A stretch of 64,000 nt of DNA from Dromiciops gliroides (GCF_019393635.1 NC_057861.1:199045014-199109013); one strand, 5' to 3'; shown: positions 12,625-24,115, counted from the stretch's first letter. Numbers and translations are program-made. The notes: generated by a model from the letters alone, not told the origin.

Positions 12625-14631
12625 AAACAGAACAATGATATAAATCAAAAGAGAAAGAAAATGGGCACCTTATGCCCCAGAATTACTAAAAACAATTTAT
12701 TTTAGTTGGTAATGAATAGAATATTTTTTTAAAAATACAATAAGGTGTTAATGAACGGGTTTCTCTTTTTTTCTCACTTAAAGAAGGAGTTTAAATGAAA
12801 CATGTCATGTCAGTGGCTAAGAATATTAAGTGCCTGCATTTGATTCCTTACCTTACATACTTATAATCTTGACCAGTTTCATAGCAGGTTCTTCAATTAT
12901 TCTGGGAATCTATATTAATTCCTGATGCATGATCTGCTCTAATCAGTCTTTCTTCAACTTGATGAGATTTTAAAAACAATTTTGAAAACATTAAATTATT
13001 TTTCCTTTTATTTTCCTTAGATGCCATTTAACATTGATGTTAAGAAGTATTCCATATGTAGGGGCAGTTCTAGGCAAAAACTGTTCTATGCTAGAAACTC
13101 ACTGATATCAGAGAAGGAGTAAAGAAAGTTCTTAACATTGTAGAAATTGATAAAAAATAATTCAAATATAAATGCAGATCTTCTTAAGGAAAGAGAAGCT
13201 GATTATCATAGCAATGAATACATGTGACCACAAGTGACCTTCTGAAGTATAGCATAGTATTTTTTACACTTAACCTGAAGGTATTTGGAAGGGGAAATTT
13301 CACTTTTAAAAAATAGCTTTGAAAATTCCTTATAAAGGACACAATCTGTAGAATTATAAGATAATAAAAGCATCATAAAGTTTTGTATTCAGAGGAGAAA
13401 AACATGGTGTGTGTACAGCAGGTGCTTAAATAATGATAAAATGAAGAAAATACAAAGGGGAAAATAATGAAGATAACCCCCCCAAGAAGTCAATAGCAAT
13501 AGTTTGGTGTTTTTTTTTTTAATTTTGGGGTATATTAAAGAGTTGTATGCACAATAGGGAGTTAATTGATCAAAAATAATTTAAGAGCAAAATTTACCAA
13601 GTTAGGGGGTGGGAGGTGGGATTGGATTTTAATATTGCCAATCATAGAAACACATGAAGCTGTGGTTAGTAACTGCTACTGTCCACTCTGGTAGCCCCAA
13701 ATGCCATTTTTTGATGTTAGTAAGAAGGGATGGATCCTTCCACTCACCACCAGCACTGTTGCCGCAGTCATCTACCTCCTATGGCAAGTAACAATGGATG
13801 TGATCAGAAAGAAGCTGGTTATATACTTCCATCTCTCCTAAATCACATACATCTGGAGCTTATGGACTTGCCTTTAACCTTCAACACACTAATGAACTTG
13901 CTTCTAATTTAATTGTTGTGCTGGAATTTTTAAATGCCTTTCCAGATTAAGGTAGATCCCTACCAGGTCATCATAATTTTTTTTAAGTATTATAGTGTAG
14001 TGTAACTGTCATATCCTATGCAGTATAATTAAAATTGCTCAGGGAAAAGTTGGTAACCATATTTGAAAATATTATTTTCCTTCCTTCAATCTGAGGAGGA
14101 AAGAAATTCTCCTGCTGAATGGCTGTTAGTATCTATTTTACAAGATTTACTCATTTTCAGGTACCTAATGTAGCTGCTAGCATGCATGCACAACAATACA
14201 ATTTATATGGTAAATGGAACCAAATAATGGCTTCACTGAATGTTATGGCTGCACTGAAGGGAAATGTCACGGTAAATAGCTGCCAAATTATGGATCACGC
14301 CGAAGTGTCACAACTGCACTAAAGACAAATAGCACTAGAGGCTATTGCCACTGTGACGCTTTTGAGTTATGAAGAAGAGGAGCAGCCTCATGTGAGGCTC
14401 TTTGTGTGCTCATTATAGCAAAGGGTTACTGGTGCAATGTACAAGAAAACCCCGTCCAATGTGGAGGTTGGTTATTAATCTGTCCCTTTCAAATCTAACA
14501 GCTATAGCAAAACGGAAAGAGTCTCTGCTTTCTTTGCTTTTAGACACACAAACAAACAAAGGGGGGGGGGAGAAGCAGGTTTTATGAATGTAAATGTGTA
14601 CAGGAAATGACTGGTGATGGAAAAATGTTGT

Positions 14632-14637
14632 AATAAA
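14632..14637 (+). terminator. PTGR3: Possible alternative poly(A) signal (AATAAA)
   Basis: A canonical hexamer about 2 kb past the PTGR3 stop codon in AU-rich sequence. It would give a shorter alternative transcript end. Confidence 0.3.
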
Positions 14638-17025
14638 ATAATCTAATCAAAGAATATTATTAAATTTAACATAGTATGTGTCTGAAAGGTTTAGTTGCTT
14701 CTTATGCAGATAGATGTGTGAATATAAGCAATAATGCACTTTCTCCCTTTGTAAAGACTTGAGTAGTAAGGACATTACCAACTAAATTGCTTCTTCTAAA
14801 CTGAAGTGAGTCCCGGTTTCTTTCATTTTAATGGGCGGGTAATAAAGATGAAAGACTAACATTTTAACTGATGGATCCCTTAAGCTACAGAATAGAAATT
14901 TATTATGTTTCGAGGGGATGTGCTAAATTCAGCTCTGTAAGAAGAAGAAGAAGCCAAACACCCAGGTTTAAAATAAAATATAAACTGAAACTCTCCTGGT
15001 GCCCCACCCCACCCCACCCCCACCTCCATACACCAAGAGTGGGAAACTACAGTACATGCTGTTTTCATTTATTCTTGGAAAACAAGCATGAAGGATTTCA
15101 CCCATTCAGATAATACCAAAAATGTGTTTAAACTTTTTTTTTTGAAAAATGGTTTGTAAATTGGGGGTCACAGTTCCACATTAGTTTCTCTCTTGTGGAA
15201 TCATGGTTCAAACCCAATCTTTAATATTAAGTGAAATGAGTTTGATGGTCTAAACACCTTCCTTACTGGACTATATTACATATCACAAAAAGTACCATCC
15301 ATAATTCAGTGCGATTGTCAGTCTTTGTTTTAGAGAAGGGACTGGGGATGAACAATCATGGTGGATAAATTATTTCTCAATTCTCAGTGTGGCCTCCTCT
15401 TCATGTCAGCCTTAAGGTCATTGGCAGGGCAGCGTGGGGGGAGTTCGGCTCTCATGCACTTGCTATGTGGAGAAATGAAGGCTTTTCAACAATTAATTAC
15501 AATTAGGCTGCTGCTTCTGAAAATGAAACCCGGCTTCTTGGGCATTTTTTTACACACAAAAATACCAACTAAACAAATGTCATTGGGCCCTTTTTATTAT
15601 GACTGTCTTATTAAGTTCAGTCTATTTCAGCAGGAAAACCAAATAATGCATGTTGAGCAGAAAAGATTAAAAAAGAAAAGACTCGAGAGAAGTTTCACAA
15701 TATAGTTGCTATAAAATGCTCCTTTATAATAAGAATTCTGTAGAAATGGAGGAGGGGTCTTTAAATGTGACTAGTGTATCCAGCATTTATCTTGTACATA
15801 GGGCAATGGCAAGTAACTGCTTTTTATTAAATGACAACAACCACCAAAAAAAATCCTGCATTATGTACTTCAGGAACATTCTAGCTAATGAGTATGTAAT
15901 GTCCTGTGTACAACACAGAACTCCTTTTTGTGTTCACAACCACAAGATGCTGGAAACTTGACAAATGATATCATTTAAGACAGATGCCTGCCTTAGGGAC
16001 ATGTTTTGGGGCTTCCTGTTTCTGGCTTTTATTTGAGTAACATTTGTAATTGCCACCGGATCTGTACCTATATAGTATTTTAACCCCTTCGCATAGTTAC
16101 CAATTAACGTGAATCTGATAGTTTGGAGGTTTCCATTCAAAGGTAGGGAGAGAGTGAATGGTATTAATCGGGTTTTCCACCTTGATTTAAAGCTAATTCA
16201 GCATATAGACATATGTGATGAATGCCATTAATTGGAGTTACAGATCAAGATCAGCCAAAATTAATAAGAAACTTTCAGAACAAAACAGTAAGAGAGAATA
16301 AGTACTGCCAGATTTGTATGATGATACTTTCCCAAAGGGAAGCTTCATAAATGTAGCCCAGGTACAAAATATTTTTATTCTGTACATGTCTCCACCTTAT
16401 TATCTTGTTTGACGTAAATAGGCTTATTGAGCTATGTATGATTTAAAATGATGTTTCTGTATTTATTAGCACATTTTATGTGATACACATTTTTCTTTCA
16501 ATATGTTAGATTTTCAGGTAACTAGAAAACCTTGGAGAATAGGACCAAATTTGGAGGTCTTTTCTAGGAAGGAAAAGTCTAGCTTGTGAACAACAATCTA
16601 CAGATTATTGTTGTTTTAGCCAATAGCCATATTTGTAAAAATAACTTTAAATTCTTCTTTCCTTTCACTAAGCTTTTAGCATCATGACTGCCAATCATGC
16701 AAAGCAATATTCAATATGAGAACTTTATTGCATCTATATAGACAATGTATGGAAAATGAGCAAAAAAAACCAAAACCAATTTGTTGTACAGAAGATGGTA
16801 ATGGGCTGAAAAGAATCGTATCCATTCATCTAATTTTGTACAAGATGACTCATTTTCAAAGCAAAGGAAATAGTATGCAAACATATATATGTATATATAT
16901 ATATGTATATTCTAGAACTAGTGTATAATTCTTTTAACTAGATGAGAATAATGAGATATTACTAACATGACCAAAAATGTACTTAAGTAGATGCTACCTT
17001 TGAATCAAAACTTTGATGCAGGATA

Positions 17026-17031
17026 AATAAA
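17026..17031 (+). terminator. PTGR3: Possible distal poly(A) signal (AATAAA)
   Basis: AATAAA followed by a TGTCTTG motif and a run of T, about 600 bp before the first dispersed repeat. This is the best-formed candidate for the distal 3' end of PTGR3. Confidence 0.4.
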
Positions 17032-17654
17032 ACTGTCTTGTATTTTTTTTTTTAGACCTTCTCTCTAGATTTTAAAAGTACACCCCTAGGGGAAATACCA
17101 GACTCATGAAATTTTTCATGAATCCTCCAAGCAGTAAAGTACAACTTGAAGAACAGTTTGGGGATACTAATATATATCTCATATGTTCTGGGAGGCAGAA
17201 AGCCAAAAACTGAAGTTTCCAACTACCCCCAAAAGTAAAAGTTTCCCTGGAAAGGCACTATGTTACAGTGTCTTTCTGCCAACATGAAATTAAAATAATA
17301 ATTAAAACAAACCCTGCTGACTACTAGTACTATCCAATTTAAAAAGAAGTATTCATGCCTAGAGTTCAAAGAAATGTTTTATAAAAGCATATGGCAGGAT
17401 AGTAGAGCAGGTATGGATTTTTGTTCCTCCCTGGATAAGGAGCTGGATGACTAAAGAGTTCTTTTGGTCAGTAGAAAATGTGGAGAGGTTTTTAAAGGTA
17501 TATTTAGGGTGTTTTGTCCCATTTTGCCCTCTTGGTACTAGGTAGAAAATGACAAGAAACAAGTCTGCTTAATGCCTGTACTAGTGAGCTGGGTCAGTTT
17601 CTTGAGCAGATAAAAAAATCATAGCATTTGATGGAAGGAAACATAGATATTATC

Positions 17655-18121
17655 TAATCCAAAGGTACCACATTCGCTGGCCACAAAACTCTCAAGTGCT
17701 GAAGAACCAGAATAAAATGTAATTGGAAAATATTTTTCAAAATAAATAAAAATACACTTACACATAGATAATGTTAATTTGAGGTTTTCTAAGTCATTGT
17801 GCAGGGCATCTAGGTGGCTCAGTGGATAAAGTGCCAGGCCTGGAGTCAGGAAGATTCATCTTGCTGAGTCCAAATCTGGCTTCGGACATTAGCTGGGGGA
17901 CTCTGGGCAAGTCACTTAACCCTATTTGCCTGAGTTTTCTCATCTGTAAAAATGAGCTGGAGAAGGAAAAGGCAAACCACTCCAGGATCTTTGCCAAGAA
18001 AACCCCAAATGGGGTCATGAATACTGGGACATTACTGAACAACCAGAAGTCATTATGCAGTCTTGGGCAGGGCGGGGTGTGAGGTGGAGTGTCTATTCCT
18101 ATTTGAGTTTGACACCACTGA
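17655..18121. repeat. Diverged interspersed repeat, split by a SINE (copy 1)
   Basis: Left part 17655-17804 and right part 18061-18121 are one older element interrupted by a SINE. It shares the pattern 'attggaaaatattt ... aataaaaata ... agataatgttaa' with the copy at 18612-18800, and ends in 'tatttgagtttgacaccactg'. Family not assigned; the near-terminal 'tgtcaaac'/'gtttgaca' boundaries suggest a short non-autonomous DNA transposon. Confidence 0.6.
17805..18046 (+). mobile_element. Marsupial CORE-SINE, long form (about 242 bp)
   Basis: The tRNA-like head has an A-box-like 'tggctcagtgg'. The body contains the core 'gggcaagtcacttaaccc', and the long-form tail runs 'gagctggagaaggaaaaggc ... tttgccaagaaaacccc ... 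gaacaacc'. It is flanked by the 14-bp duplication aagtcattgtgcag (17791-17804) / aagtcattatgcag (18047-18060), one mismatch. Confidence 0.9.
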
Positions 18122-18171
18122 AATCCAACCTCCTTGTCTTACAGGGGTAGAAAATTCCATACTAGAAGCAC

Positions 18172-18560
18172 AAATGACATGGAAAGAGCACTAGCTCTTG
18201 AATCAGAGGATGTGGGTTCAATCCCTCTTCTGGCACTATCCATATGACCTTGGGCAAGTAGTTTAACCTTCCTGGGTCTCAGGTTCCTCATCTGCAAAAT
18301 GAGCACAGTTGGACTAGATGCCCTCTGTTTGTTTTGAGGGGTTTTTTTTGTTTTTTTTTTAGTGAGGCAATTGGGGTTAAGTGACTTGCCCAGGGTCACA
18401 CAGCTAGTAAGTGTTAAGTATCTGAGGCTGGATTTGAACTCAGGTACTCCTGACTCCAGGGCCGGTGCTCTATCCACTGCGCCATCTAGCTGCCCCTGGA
18501 CTAGATGCCCTCTGAAGCCTTTTCTGGTTCTAGATTGATGATCCTTTGAACCCAAGGGTC
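18172..18560 (+). repeat. MIR/CORE-SINE-type element split by a younger SINE
   Basis: Left part reads 'aaagagcactagctcttgaa ... gtgggttcaatcc ... gaccttgggcaagta ... tcctcatctgcaaaatgag', the classic MIR layout. The right part after 18514 continues 'aagccttttctggttctag ... gatcc'. The interruption is the minus-strand SINE at 18328-18496. Confidence 0.75.
18328..18496 (-). mobile_element. Marsupial CORE-SINE, short form, perfect 18-bp duplication
   Basis: The poly(T) at its left end is the tail of a minus-strand copy; the right end reads 'cgccatctagctgcccc'. The flanking duplication tggactagatgccctctg is perfect over 18 bp (18310-18327 and 18497-18514). The exact duplication marks a recent insertion into an older MIR. 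Confidence 0.95.
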
Positions 18561-18611
18561 ATCACAAATTAGCAACAACACCATGATGAGCCCCTAGTTT
18601 TATTTACTGAC

Positions 18612-18800
18612 TCAATACACCAAATCAGAAATGTCAAACACACTGCCCACTGCACGTGGCCCAGAGATGTAGCAAAACAGATTAGAATTTAATTGGGAAA
18701 TATTTAACTAAATAAAAATACAATAGAACGTAGACAATGTTAACATATACTTTTCTGTGTCAATCTGTGGCCAGCAGGTATCTTCATGTTGATTGAGTGT
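18612..18800. repeat. Diverged interspersed repeat (copy 2 of the 17.66 kb family)
   Basis: Starts near 'caccaaatcagaaatgtcaa' and contains 'attgggaaatatttaac ... aataaaaatacaata ... agacaatgttaa', aligning by eye with 17700-17780. Same orientation as copy 1. Family not assigned. Confidence 0.55.
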
Positions 18801-18948
18801 GTTTTTCAACCTTGATGTAACTACTTTATTGTCCCTTTTGTAACTTGGTGTGTCTGTCCTGCAGGTACCTGATGGCACTTGTCGAAAAAAAGAAAACAGA
18901 AAAAAATGACTCATTACAAGCTTTGTTATTTACACAATTACTTAGCAG

Positions 18949-18950
<2 letters not shown>

Positions 18951-19026
<76 letters not shown>
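18951..19026. repeat. (GT)38 microsatellite
   Basis: A pure, uninterrupted 76-bp GT tract, the longest perfect dinucleotide array in the window and probably polymorphic. Confidence 0.98.
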
Positions 19027-19028
<2 letters not shown>

Positions 19029-19069
19029 CAGCTCCCACTGAAAGAAGAAAAGCCCAGCAATATCCTTCA

Positions 19070-19255
19070 TCTATCTATGGTGTAATGGAAACATCAACTG
19101 TATTTTGAAAGTCAAAAGACCTTGGTTTGAATTCTTCCTCTACTACTTGTCTCTTGGGCAAGTCATTTCCTCTCTGTGAACTGGGCTTCAACTTTCTCAT
19201 CTGTAAAAGAGAGGTTTGGGCTAATGGATCTTGAAAGTCTTTAATCCTAGGATTA
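19070..19255 (+). repeat. MIR-type SINE relic
   Basis: Shows 'cttggtttgaattcttcctc', 'cttgggcaagtcatttcctc' and 'ctcatctgtaaaagagagg' in MIR order. Diverged, no duplication visible. Confidence 0.7.
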
Positions 19256-19387
19256 TTGAAATAGGAGTTGTAATCCTATCTCATAATGAAACAAGATCAA
19301 ACTATACCATTGTTCTTTGGGGTGGGGGACTTGAAGGAATTAATGGATGAACTCTGCCTCTCTGCACTTTTCTACCAGCTCACTTTT

Positions 19388-19558
19388 ATATGTTGTCTTT
19401 CCCAGTGAGGAAGTAAGCTCCCTGAGGCCAGGGACTGGTTTTGTTTTGTTGGTTGGTTTTAGTTTTTGCTTTTCTGTTTTTCTTTTTGCTTGCTTTTGTA
19501 TCCCCATAGCACAGTACTTAGCACATAGTAAGCACTTAATAAATGCTTATTGATTAAC
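19388..19558 (+). repeat. L2-type LINE 3' end
   Basis: Typical L2 3' terminus: 'gtaagctccctgaggccagg', then 'tatccccatagcacagtact', 'cacatagtaagcacttaata', 'aatgcttattgatt'. It is interrupted by a T-rich stretch at 19440-19498. Confidence 0.75.
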
Positions 19559-19906
19559 TGAACATTAATTTAGATTTGAGGGGGAAAAGCAAATGTCTCA
19601 TGTAACTGTACACTTGCAACTCCAATAAAAAAAAATTCCAGAAAAGGTATTTGTGTGTTATCTTCTTTTAAAAAAAAATGCAGACTTCAGCCTTTTTGTT
19701 GTCATAGTCCTTATAATCAGATATTTCTAAATCTATTGTTTATGCTTGTGCTGTTGAATTTAAGAAGGTAAAAATATTCTAGGCACAATCTTTATCTTAA
19801 AATTAAGAGAACACCAAATATACAACTAACCATTCAAGACCAATTTGCTATTGTAATTAGGTTCCATCTAATTTCTATCAAATGAGGGAGTTGGATTAGA
19901 TCAGTG

Positions 19907-20073
19907 GGTGGTTTGGGGTTTTTTTTGGGGGGGGGGGTGGCGGCAATGAGGGTTAAGTGACTTGTCCAGGATCACACAGCTAGTAAGTGTCAAGTGTCTG
20001 GGGCCACATTTGAACTCAGATCCTCCTGAATCCAGGGCCATTGCTTTATCCACTGTGCCACCTAGCTGCCCCC
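19907..20073 (-). mobile_element. Marsupial CORE-SINE, short form
   Basis: Reverse-strand copy with a T/G-rich left end and 'tgtgccacctagctgcccc' at the right. It is flanked by tagatcagtg at 19897-19906 and 20074-20083, a 10-bp duplication. Confidence 0.92.
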
Positions 20074-20083
20074 TAGATCAGTG

Positions 20084-20275
20084 TTTTTAAAGCTTTTTGG
20101 TCACTGGATTCCTTAACATTTAAAAATGCTTTAGATTCCTCCAAAGAGTTTTTGTTTATTTGGGTTATATCACCTATATTTACCATATTAGAAATTTAAA
20201 TGTCTGGGTATTATTATAAAAATAGTTTTGACTTCAAGAATACCCTGGCCACACTTTGAAAACCTTTGGATTAGA
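20084..20275. repeat. Ancient MER-like interspersed repeat
   Basis: Contains 'ccaaagagtttttgtttatt', 'gggttatat' and 'tttaccatattagaaattta', phrases that recur in an old mammalian repeat family. I cannot name it with certainty. Confidence 0.45.
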
Positions 20276-20431
20276 TCATTTATAAAACCTCTTCCAAGTA
20301 TCTGTCATTTTATGTATCTATCAGAATTTAGAATTCTGAATCCTAATAATATTCAGAATATTATAGCACATGGCAACACTTTTTATTTTTTAAAAAAATG
20401 TCTAATTTCTAAGAGAAATGGGATGCATGTT

Positions 20432-20536
20432 AAGAGAAGGCTTCATTCAAATCCAGCCTCAGACACTTGACACTGTGTGACCCTGGGAAAGTCACTTGAA
20501 CCTCATTGCCCCAGAAATGAGAGAGAGAGAGAGAGG
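20432..20536 (+). repeat. Partial CORE-SINE with (GA)n tail
   Basis: Only the second half is present: 'caaatccagcctcagacact', then 'gtgtgaccctgggaaagtca' and 'cattgcccc', ending in a GA run. The head is missing. Confidence 0.8.
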
Positions 20537-20574
20537 ACTTCAATGGTTCAAGAAACATTTGATAAAAATCTGGT

Positions 20575-20668
20575 TCATTTTTTTCATTCAACATTTATTA
20601 GGTGCATAATGGGTGCAGTACACTGAGATAATCACTCACTGTCCTCAAGGAGTTTACAATCTACTGAG
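20575..20668. repeat. Old dispersed repeat ('catttattaggtgc' type)
   Basis: 'caacatttattaggtgcat' and 'tcctcaaggagtttacaatc' match the layout seen again at 48560, 49340 and 56070. Family not assigned. Confidence 0.5.
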
Positions 20669-21435
20669 AGGAAAAATAGTAAAATGTAAATGTTTACACA
20701 AATCCAGGCTAGACTGAGAGTAGCATAAGAAATGCCATTTAGGGAAGAGATTGAGGAAATGGGGAGAGAGGAATCCCTTCACTTTAGAATCTTGTATCAG
20801 CAGAATGAAGGCACAGAAACCACATGAAATCACATGGCATTGAACACTTGGATCTTTCTGTATCCTCTCCGTATCTACTTTTCCCTTAAAATGTATGCAT
20901 AACAAACATAAACTCTGAACTTTACATGGACAAATCTTCTCCCAGTAGTAACAGCTTTTTTCAAAGAAAGAAAGAAAAAAAAAACACTGAACAACCACAT
21001 CACAGGGAACAAGGGCATCAAAGGCAATCACATTTTCTAGCAAACCTCATTTCTCACCTGGGACTGGACACAATAATGTTCCTTTTCTATGTTGGTTGGA
21101 ATTTACATTTGGAAATTGAATTGTTCGCTTCAGGGTTTTGTTCAAAGTAACTTTTTGGAGAATGACTTGTATCCAGATACATCTGGCTATATCCAATAAA
21201 GCAGAGAGGAAAAAAAAACACTACCAAATATCTGTTAAATTTCAATGTCAACCCAACTGAGAAAATGCCAGTTTGGGGCAATAACTAAAGCTGAATTACT
21301 ATGATTGCATGATTATCTTTAAATGCCTTAAAAAGAGGCATAATGGTAATGTGTTTTCTTTTACACCCTGAGTAATATTTTGAATTCCCTTGAAGCCTTA
21401 ATGTGGTCACAGAGAGTACGACATTTGTCCTCATA

Positions 21436-21610
21436 GTAGATGAGGATTGTGCAGTGAAAAGAATGCTAGTTTGGGAGTCAGAAACCCTAGGATTGAATCC
21501 TAGCTCTGCCCCCTCCTTCCACTGCTGTCTTGAACAAATCATTTCCATTCCTTGAATCTCAGTATCATCATTGAGGGTTAGGGGGAGGGTTGGACTCAGT
21601 GATTCGACCT
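21436..21610 (+). repeat. MIR-type SINE relic
   Basis: Reads 'gggagtcagaaaccctagga', 'ttgaatcctagctctgcc' and 'gaacaaatcatttcc', in MIR order and orientation. Confidence 0.65.
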
Positions 21611-21689
21611 GTTATTTCATCATGATGGGATGCTCTCCACCTATGTAGGTTCCAAACCACCTGGGAGTTACTAGATAAACCCTATGGAA

Positions 21690-21960
21690 TTACCTGAGTC
21701 TCAGAGAAGAGAAGAGACTTGGCCATAGTGACATAGATAGTAATTGTTAGATTTCAACCCAGCTTTTCCAGACTCAAAGCCAACCATTCTATCTCACTAT
21801 ACCAGGAAGCCTTTAATCATTCCTCTTAAATGGGTCAGGGAAGATGTTATTATGATCCCAATCTTAAAGATGAGAAAACAGGCTAAAAGAATTTACTTGC
21901 TCAAAGAAACAGATTTAGTCTTTTGGAGAGACAAGACTACATTACAGCCAGTACCTAGGC
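21690..21960 (-). repeat. MIR-type SINE fragments
   Basis: 'gagtctcagagaagagaaga', then 'agacttggccatagtgacat' and 'ccatactat'-like ends resemble a reversed MIR. A second piece, 'gatgagaaaacaggctaaa', follows near 21870. Strongly diverged. Confidence 0.5.
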
Positions 21961-22474
21961 TCTAGGTTAATCTGCTTCCAAAGAACTTTGTGTTTTACAA
22001 AATACTGTGTCACATTTCTTTGGAACAAAATTTGAAAAGAAAAGAAAAAAATATAGTAGGTATTAATCCTAAAGACAAAAGCTTGATATAACTATGAAAT
22101 TGGCTGTTTTTTATAGCCATATTTTAAGTTTCACAACTTTCTTTTGTACTTCTAAGGCATCTGACCATAGTAGCTAAGAGCTTGCATATGTTGTGATGTT
22201 CAAAGGCCCTTGGTGGCAAATTTAAAGAGATATGGAGACATCTAAAGGAAATGTGACTTGCCTAAAGTTGTACAGCAAAATAGTGAGAGCCTCAGGTTTT
22301 CTAACTAGACCTGTAGGCCTTTCTAAATTGAGGCTGAGTTTTGGAGATGGAGGAGAAAGAGCTGTGGTTTCATCAGACATCTGAACAGAAAGTCCAAAGC
22401 TGTTATTTATCAGTGTGAGGATTCCCAGTGTGGAAGCTCCCTCTTCCTATGCTTAATTAAAAATTAGTCTGTAA

Positions 22475-22616
22475 GGAGCAGCTAGGTGGTGCAGTAGATA
22501 AAGCACCGGCCCTGGATTCAGGAGGACCTGAGTTCAAATCCAGCCTCAGACACTTAACACTAGCTGTGTGACCCTGGGCAAGTCACTTAACCCCCATTGC
22601 CCTGCAAAAAAAAAAA
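22475..22616 (+). mobile_element. Marsupial CORE-SINE, short form
   Basis: Complete head 'gagcagctaggtggtgcagt', core 'gggcaagtcacttaacccc' and A-tail. Flanks aaattagtctgtaa (22461-22474) and aaattaatctgtaa (22617-22630) differ at one base of 14. Confidence 0.92.
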
Positions 22617-22639
22617 AAATTAATCTGTAACATAAACTT

Positions 22640-22745
22640 AGAGAGGTGCCTGGAACATTGAGAAGTTACATGATTTACTCATTTGTTACCCAGCTATTAT
22701 ATGTCAGAAGCAGAACTTGACCTTAGATCTTCCCAATGCCAGGTC
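22640..22745 (-). repeat. MIR-type SINE fragment
   Basis: 'tgagaagttacatgatttac' and 'gaagcagaacttgacctta' follow reversed MIR order. Weak match. Confidence 0.4.
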
Positions 22746-23222
22746 AATCCAATTCAATTTCCTAGTCAGTTCAACAAGAAGTTGTTTATCACCTGTTCTA
22801 TGCCAGGCGATATCCATTATGCCAAACTGCCTCTCTGATATCTTACAACTTAAAATGAGAGATTCGTTCCCAAAACCACTATTTTCTTTGTGTCATTTTA
22901 GGTCAGTTCTTTGTTATGCCATCATCCTCCCCCTGCCAGGCTCACCCCTCACTAAATAACACCAATTAAGCATCAGTTCTTGTACTAGAACTGTGCTATG
23001 TGGTATATACCTGTAATTCTCTTGAATCTTCTCAAAATCCTCAATACACATGTATTATGAGCATGGCACCTTACTATTAACCTACTGGAGAGGAATACTC
23101 ACCCTATCCTCATAGCTCTTCATATTTCTTCTTGATCAGGTGAATCAAAAGAAGCCACAGTACCATACAGTTAGTCTTCATTAACAATTCAATCCAATTT
23201 GGAATTGAAAATTGCAGGGATG

Positions 23223-23379
23223 GGGCAGCTAGGTGGTGAAGTGGATAAAGCACCAGCCCTGGATTCAGGAGGACCTGAGTTCAAATGTGGCCTCAGACAC
23301 TTGACACTTACTAGCTGTGTGACCCTGGACAAGTCACTTAACCCTCATTGCCCCCAAAATAAAAACAAAAACAAAACAA
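23223..23379 (+). mobile_element. Marsupial CORE-SINE, short form
   Basis: 'ggcagctaggtggtgaagtg' to 'cttaaccctcattgccccc' plus an A-rich tail with C interruptions. Flanked by aaattgcagggatg / aaattgcaggaatg (ending 23222 and 23394). It sits exactly at the start of an L1 fragment. Confidence 0.9.
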
Positions 23380-23394
23380 AAAATTGCAGGAATG

Positions 23395-24115
23395 TCCATC
23401 AATTGGGGAATGGTTGAACAAGATGTGTTACATGATTGTGATGGAATACTACTGTATTTTAAGAAATTAGGAGCTTGGGGTTTTTTTAATTTTTTTTTTG
23501 TGAGGCAATTGGGGTTAAGTGACTTGCCCAGGGTCACACAGCTAGTAAGTGTTAAGTGTCTGAGGCCAGATTTGAACTCAGGTACTCCTGACTCCAGGGC
23601 CGGTACTCTATCCACTTCACCACCTAGCTGCCCCTGAGCTTGCTTATTTTTAAAAACATGGAAAGATTTGCATGAAAAATAAAGAGTACAATGAGCAGAA
23701 TCAAGAGAATATTGTATACAGTAACAGCAATGTTGTTTTAAGAATAACTTTGAGCAGTCATTTTTGACTGATAGAAATACCCAAATTAACTGCAAAGGAC
23801 CTATGAAAGAAAATGTTATCTGCATCCAGAGAAAGAACTGATAAATAGAAGTATCTTTATAATGATTTTACACAGATATAGAAATAAAGATATACATAGA
23901 GAGAGATGTATTTGTATTTGTGTCTAATGGCAGCCACTTCTAGGATAGGGAAGGAGAGAAAAAAAATTGCATGATAATTTTATTATATATTTAAAAGGTA
24001 TATCAAATTGTACATAATACATTTGCAGTTTCATGTGTGATCATCATTTTTTGTTCATTTTGTTGTGGAAATTCTTGTTTTATTTCACAAATTAAAAATA
24101 AAATAATTTTTTTTT
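23395..24115 (+). mobile_element. 5'-truncated L1, 3' end, split by a SINE
   Basis: Begins inside ORF2 with 'tccatcaattggggaatggt', which translates to the L1 C-terminal block seen intact near 61080. It continues after the SINE with 'acatggaaagatttgcatga' and 'atccagagaaagaactgata' and ends in an A/T-rich tail near 24115. No intact ORF. Confidence 0.8.
23478..23635 (-). mobile_element. Marsupial CORE-SINE, short form, inside L1
   Basis: Reverse copy from T-rich tail 'ttttttgtgaggcaattggg' to 'accacctagctgcccct'. Flanking repeat gagcttg (23471-23477 and 23636-23642). It divides the L1 fragment into two. Confidence 0.9.

Larger units (their letters stand above)
12625..17050 (+). other. PTGR3: Candidate long 3' UTR of PTGR3
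   Basis: About 4.4 kb of AT-rich, repeat-free DNA follows the stop codon. AATAAA hexamers occur at 13363, 14632 and 17026. The last is followed by a T-rich stretch (17041-17053) that would suit a downstream element. How far the UTR runs cannot be settled from sequence. The shortest plausible end is near 13.4 kb and the longest near 17.05 kb. Part of the interval may instead be conserved non-coding DNA. Confidence 0.4.

Noticed and set aside
15358..15705. 115-codon open frame in the PTGR3 3' flank
   Set aside because: No family motif, and it lies in a probable 3' UTR or conserved non-coding stretch. Length is within chance for the window.
17822..18555. Recurring open frames with LTLTSCVTLGKSLNP or LPRVTQLVSVKCLRPDLNSG
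   Set aside because: These phrases are the two strands of the marsupial CORE-SINE and recur wherever it inserts; they are not a protein family.
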